Below, in pieces: positions 6,738 through 7,770 of a DNA stretch of 7,770 nt; position 1 is the first letter of the stretch; each line of letters begins with the position of its first letter. The stretch comes from Desulfurococcales archaeon. GTDB taxonomy: Archaea > Thermoproteota > Thermoprotei_A > Sulfolobales > Acidilobaceae. Location: assembly GCA_015521095.1 (NCBI GenBank), contig WAOU01000048.1, positions 1 through 7,770 of the forward strand, given 5' to 3'. The notes below the pieces were generated by a model that saw nothing but the letters and a program-made list of their open reading frames with translations, was not told the DNA's origin and did not search any database. The position numbers and the translations under genes were made by a program.

Positions 6738-6814
6738 GTTGGTGTCGGGTGAGACAGGTCTCTTCATCCCCCTCTTTTAGAGGGGTTAGACCCGTGGAGT
6801 CTTCATCCACCAAC
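6738..6814. other. 77-nt nest of inverted and direct repeats (structured RNA or transposon-end relic)
   Basis: Ends are a perfect 7-bp inverted repeat GTTGGTG (6738-6744) / CACCAAC (6808-6814). Inside are CGGGT (6746-6750) / ACCCG (6790-6794), GAGAC (6751-6755) / GTCTC (6758-6762), and a strong hairpin CCCCTCT (6769-6775) / AGAGGGG (6779-6785). GTGGA (6794-6798) / TCCAC (6806-6810) competes with the outer pairings. A direct repeat TCTTCATCC lies at 6761-6769 and 6800-6808. The pairings suggest a branched RNA or single-stranded DNA fold. The look recalls terminal structures of IS200/IS605-type elements, but no transposase or TnpB gene is present. It could also act as the 3' end of the channel transcript. 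Confidence 0.5.
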
Positions 6815-6904
6815 TATAATATTTTCACTGCCTCTCAAGGACTATATTCTCTTAACTAGCCCAACCGTATCCCAAGAGTACTATAAAACAATTGTAAAGA
6901 ATAG

Positions 6905-6919
6905 GGTCTCCCTGAGACC
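6905..6919 (-). terminator. Terminator-like hairpin after the ABC transporter ATPase gene
   Basis: GGTCTC (6905-6910) / GAGACC (6914-6919), a perfect 6-bp stem with a 3-nt loop, begins 8 nt past the TGA at 6928-6930 in the reading direction of that gene. The T-rich run CTATTCTTTACAATTGTTTT follows on the same strand. Archaeal termination relies mainly on T-runs, so the hairpin may only help. Confidence 0.4.
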
Positions 6920-6927
6920 ATTCCAAA

Positions 6928-7770
6928 TCATAGGCTCTCGTTTATTGGGTAATGGCATGCGACTTTGTGGCCTGGAGCAATTTCTTTCAGGTCTGGTTCT
7001 TTTTCTTTGCACGTTTGTTTAACTATAGGGCACCTTGGATGATATCTGCATCCTGATGGTACATTTGTAGGATCGGCTATGTCTCCTATTATCGGGAACC
7101 TTTTCCTTATCTTTCGCTTTATGCTTGGAACGCTTGTTATTAGTGCCCTGGTATAGGGGTGCCTTGGATTGCTTAGTACTTCGTCGGCTGGTCCCTCCTC
7201 CACTATCTTTCCAACATACATTACTGCAATCCTATCGCTGATCAGCTTTGCGACTGCTAGGTCGTGTGTAATGAATATGATCGCTGTATTCATTTCCCTT
7301 CGTAGCTGGTCTAGTAGTTCAAGTATGCTTGCTCTCATGCTTACGTCTACCATTGAGACAGCCTCATCCGCGACAACTAGCTCTGGTTCTAATGCTATTG
7401 CACGAGCTATGACTGCTCTCTGTCTTTGTCCTCCGCTCAGCTGGCTTGGAAGTCGCTCGTAGAAGTCTTTCGCGGGTGTTAGTCCGACTCTTTCGAGAAG
7501 CTCGAGAGCCCGTTTCCGGGCCTTCTCCCAATCCATTATCCCGTGGATTACTAGTGGCTCTGCTATTGCTCGCCCTATCTTCATTCTGGGGTTGAGGCTA
7601 GCGTAAGGATCTTGGAATATCATCTGGAATCTTTTTCTAAGAGGCCTAAGCTTTTTCTCCGGCATATAAGTGATATCGATTCCGTCGAAGATTATCTTGC
7701 CTGATGTCGGCGTGTAGAGACGGGTCACCAGCCTACCGACCGTTGTTTTACCACTGCCGGACTCTCCTAC
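6928..7770 (-). CDS. Oligopeptide/dipeptide ABC importer ATP-binding protein, OppF/DppF type (5' end beyond window)
   Basis: Cytoplasmic ATPase subunit that powers peptide (or sometimes oligosaccharide) uptake. The reading frame is open to the right edge and begins there with VGESGSGKTT, the Walker A motif, so the GTG at 7728 is internal and the true start lies outside. In the 280 visible residues: Q-loop FQDPYASLNP (52-61), signature LSGGQRQR (111-118), Walker B LVVADEAVSMVD (131-142), H-loop THD (H169). The C-terminal oligopeptide-binding tail has C241, C247, C254, C272 in the pattern CRYHPRCP...C...GHKVACHYP typical of this family. Walker B has DEA for the common DEP, a substitution I recall in thermophile relatives. 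The permease, binding-protein and OppD-like genes would be expected to the right. Confidence 0.95.
   Translation of the reverse strand, partial: VGESGSGKTTVGRLVTRLYTPTSGKIIFDGIDITYMPEKKLRPLRKRFQMIFQDPYASLNPRMKIGRAIAEPLVIHGIMDWEKARKRALELLERVGLTPAKDFYERLPSQLSGGQRQRAVIARAIALEPELVVADEAVSMVDVSMRASILELLDQLRREMNTAIIFITHDLAVAKLISDRIAVMYVGKIVEEGPADEVLSNPRHPYTRALITSVPSIKRKIRKRFPIIGDIADPTNVPSGCRYHPRCPIVKQTCKEKEPDLKEIAPGHKVACHYPINESL

Noticed and set aside
6738..6814. A tRNA gene, because of the 7-bp closing stem and a 5-bp stem with 7-nt loop near the 3' end
   Set aside because: The 5-bp stem overlaps the closing stem by three bases, the loop GTCTTCA lacks the TTC(G/A)A pattern of a T-loop at the right place, and no D-arm or anticodon arm can be drawn on either strand.
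6738..6814. A C/D-box guide RNA, from GGATGAAGA seen twice on the minus strand
   Set aside because: The motif is not a true RTGATGA box and no CTGA D-boxes lie at the needed distances.
6880..6889. TATA-like ACTATAAAAC reading rightward
   Set aside because: It would start a transcript running antisense into the ABC ATPase gene with no open frame; probably chance in an AT-rich spacer.
7728..7770. GTG at 7728 as the start of the ABC ATPase
   Set aside because: The frame stays open upstream to the window edge and encodes the Walker A motif there, so the start must be further right.

Overview
The window looks like the chromosome of a hyperthermophilic crenarchaeote, perhaps of the Desulfurococcales (inference). 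It carries ABCE1/Rli1, a family found only in archaea and eukaryotes. Several genes are preceded by archaeal TATA-like boxes and by GGTG or GGAGGTGA ribosome binding sites. Codon use favours ATA, CTA, AGG and AGA, and CTAG tetramers are frequent. No CRISPR array, complete insertion sequence, rRNA or recognisable tRNA was found. No gap between genes exceeds about 215 bases.

Left part (1-2143): a divergent metal-related pair. A P1B-type heavy-metal ATPase runs leftward off the window edge. Across a 111-bp AT-rich spacer lies a NikR-like ribbon-helix-helix regulator reading rightward. Both partners are altered at the residues that normally bind metal. The ATPase has CPS instead of CPC in its transport helix. 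The regulator keeps only two of the four NikR nickel ligands. The spacer carries repeated ATCTTATTA motifs at the two predicted transcription starts. This pair is the best candidate in the window for an undescribed metal-handling module.

Middle (2234-5821): a small glycine-rich membrane protein and a nitroreductase-family flavoprotein follow on the plus strand, each with its own GGTG site. Next is a complete abce1 gene (ribosome recycling). It overlaps the 3' end of a convergent dual-specificity protein phosphatase by 13 bp.

Right part (5822-7770): an MscS-type mechanosensitive channel with a textbook GGAGGTGA site reads rightward. A 214-bp non-coding gap contains a dense 77-nt nest of inverted and direct repeats (6738-6814) and a terminator-like hairpin (6905-6919). 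The last gene is the ATP-binding subunit of an oligopeptide/dipeptide ABC importer. It reads leftward and is cut by the right edge just upstream of its Walker A motif.
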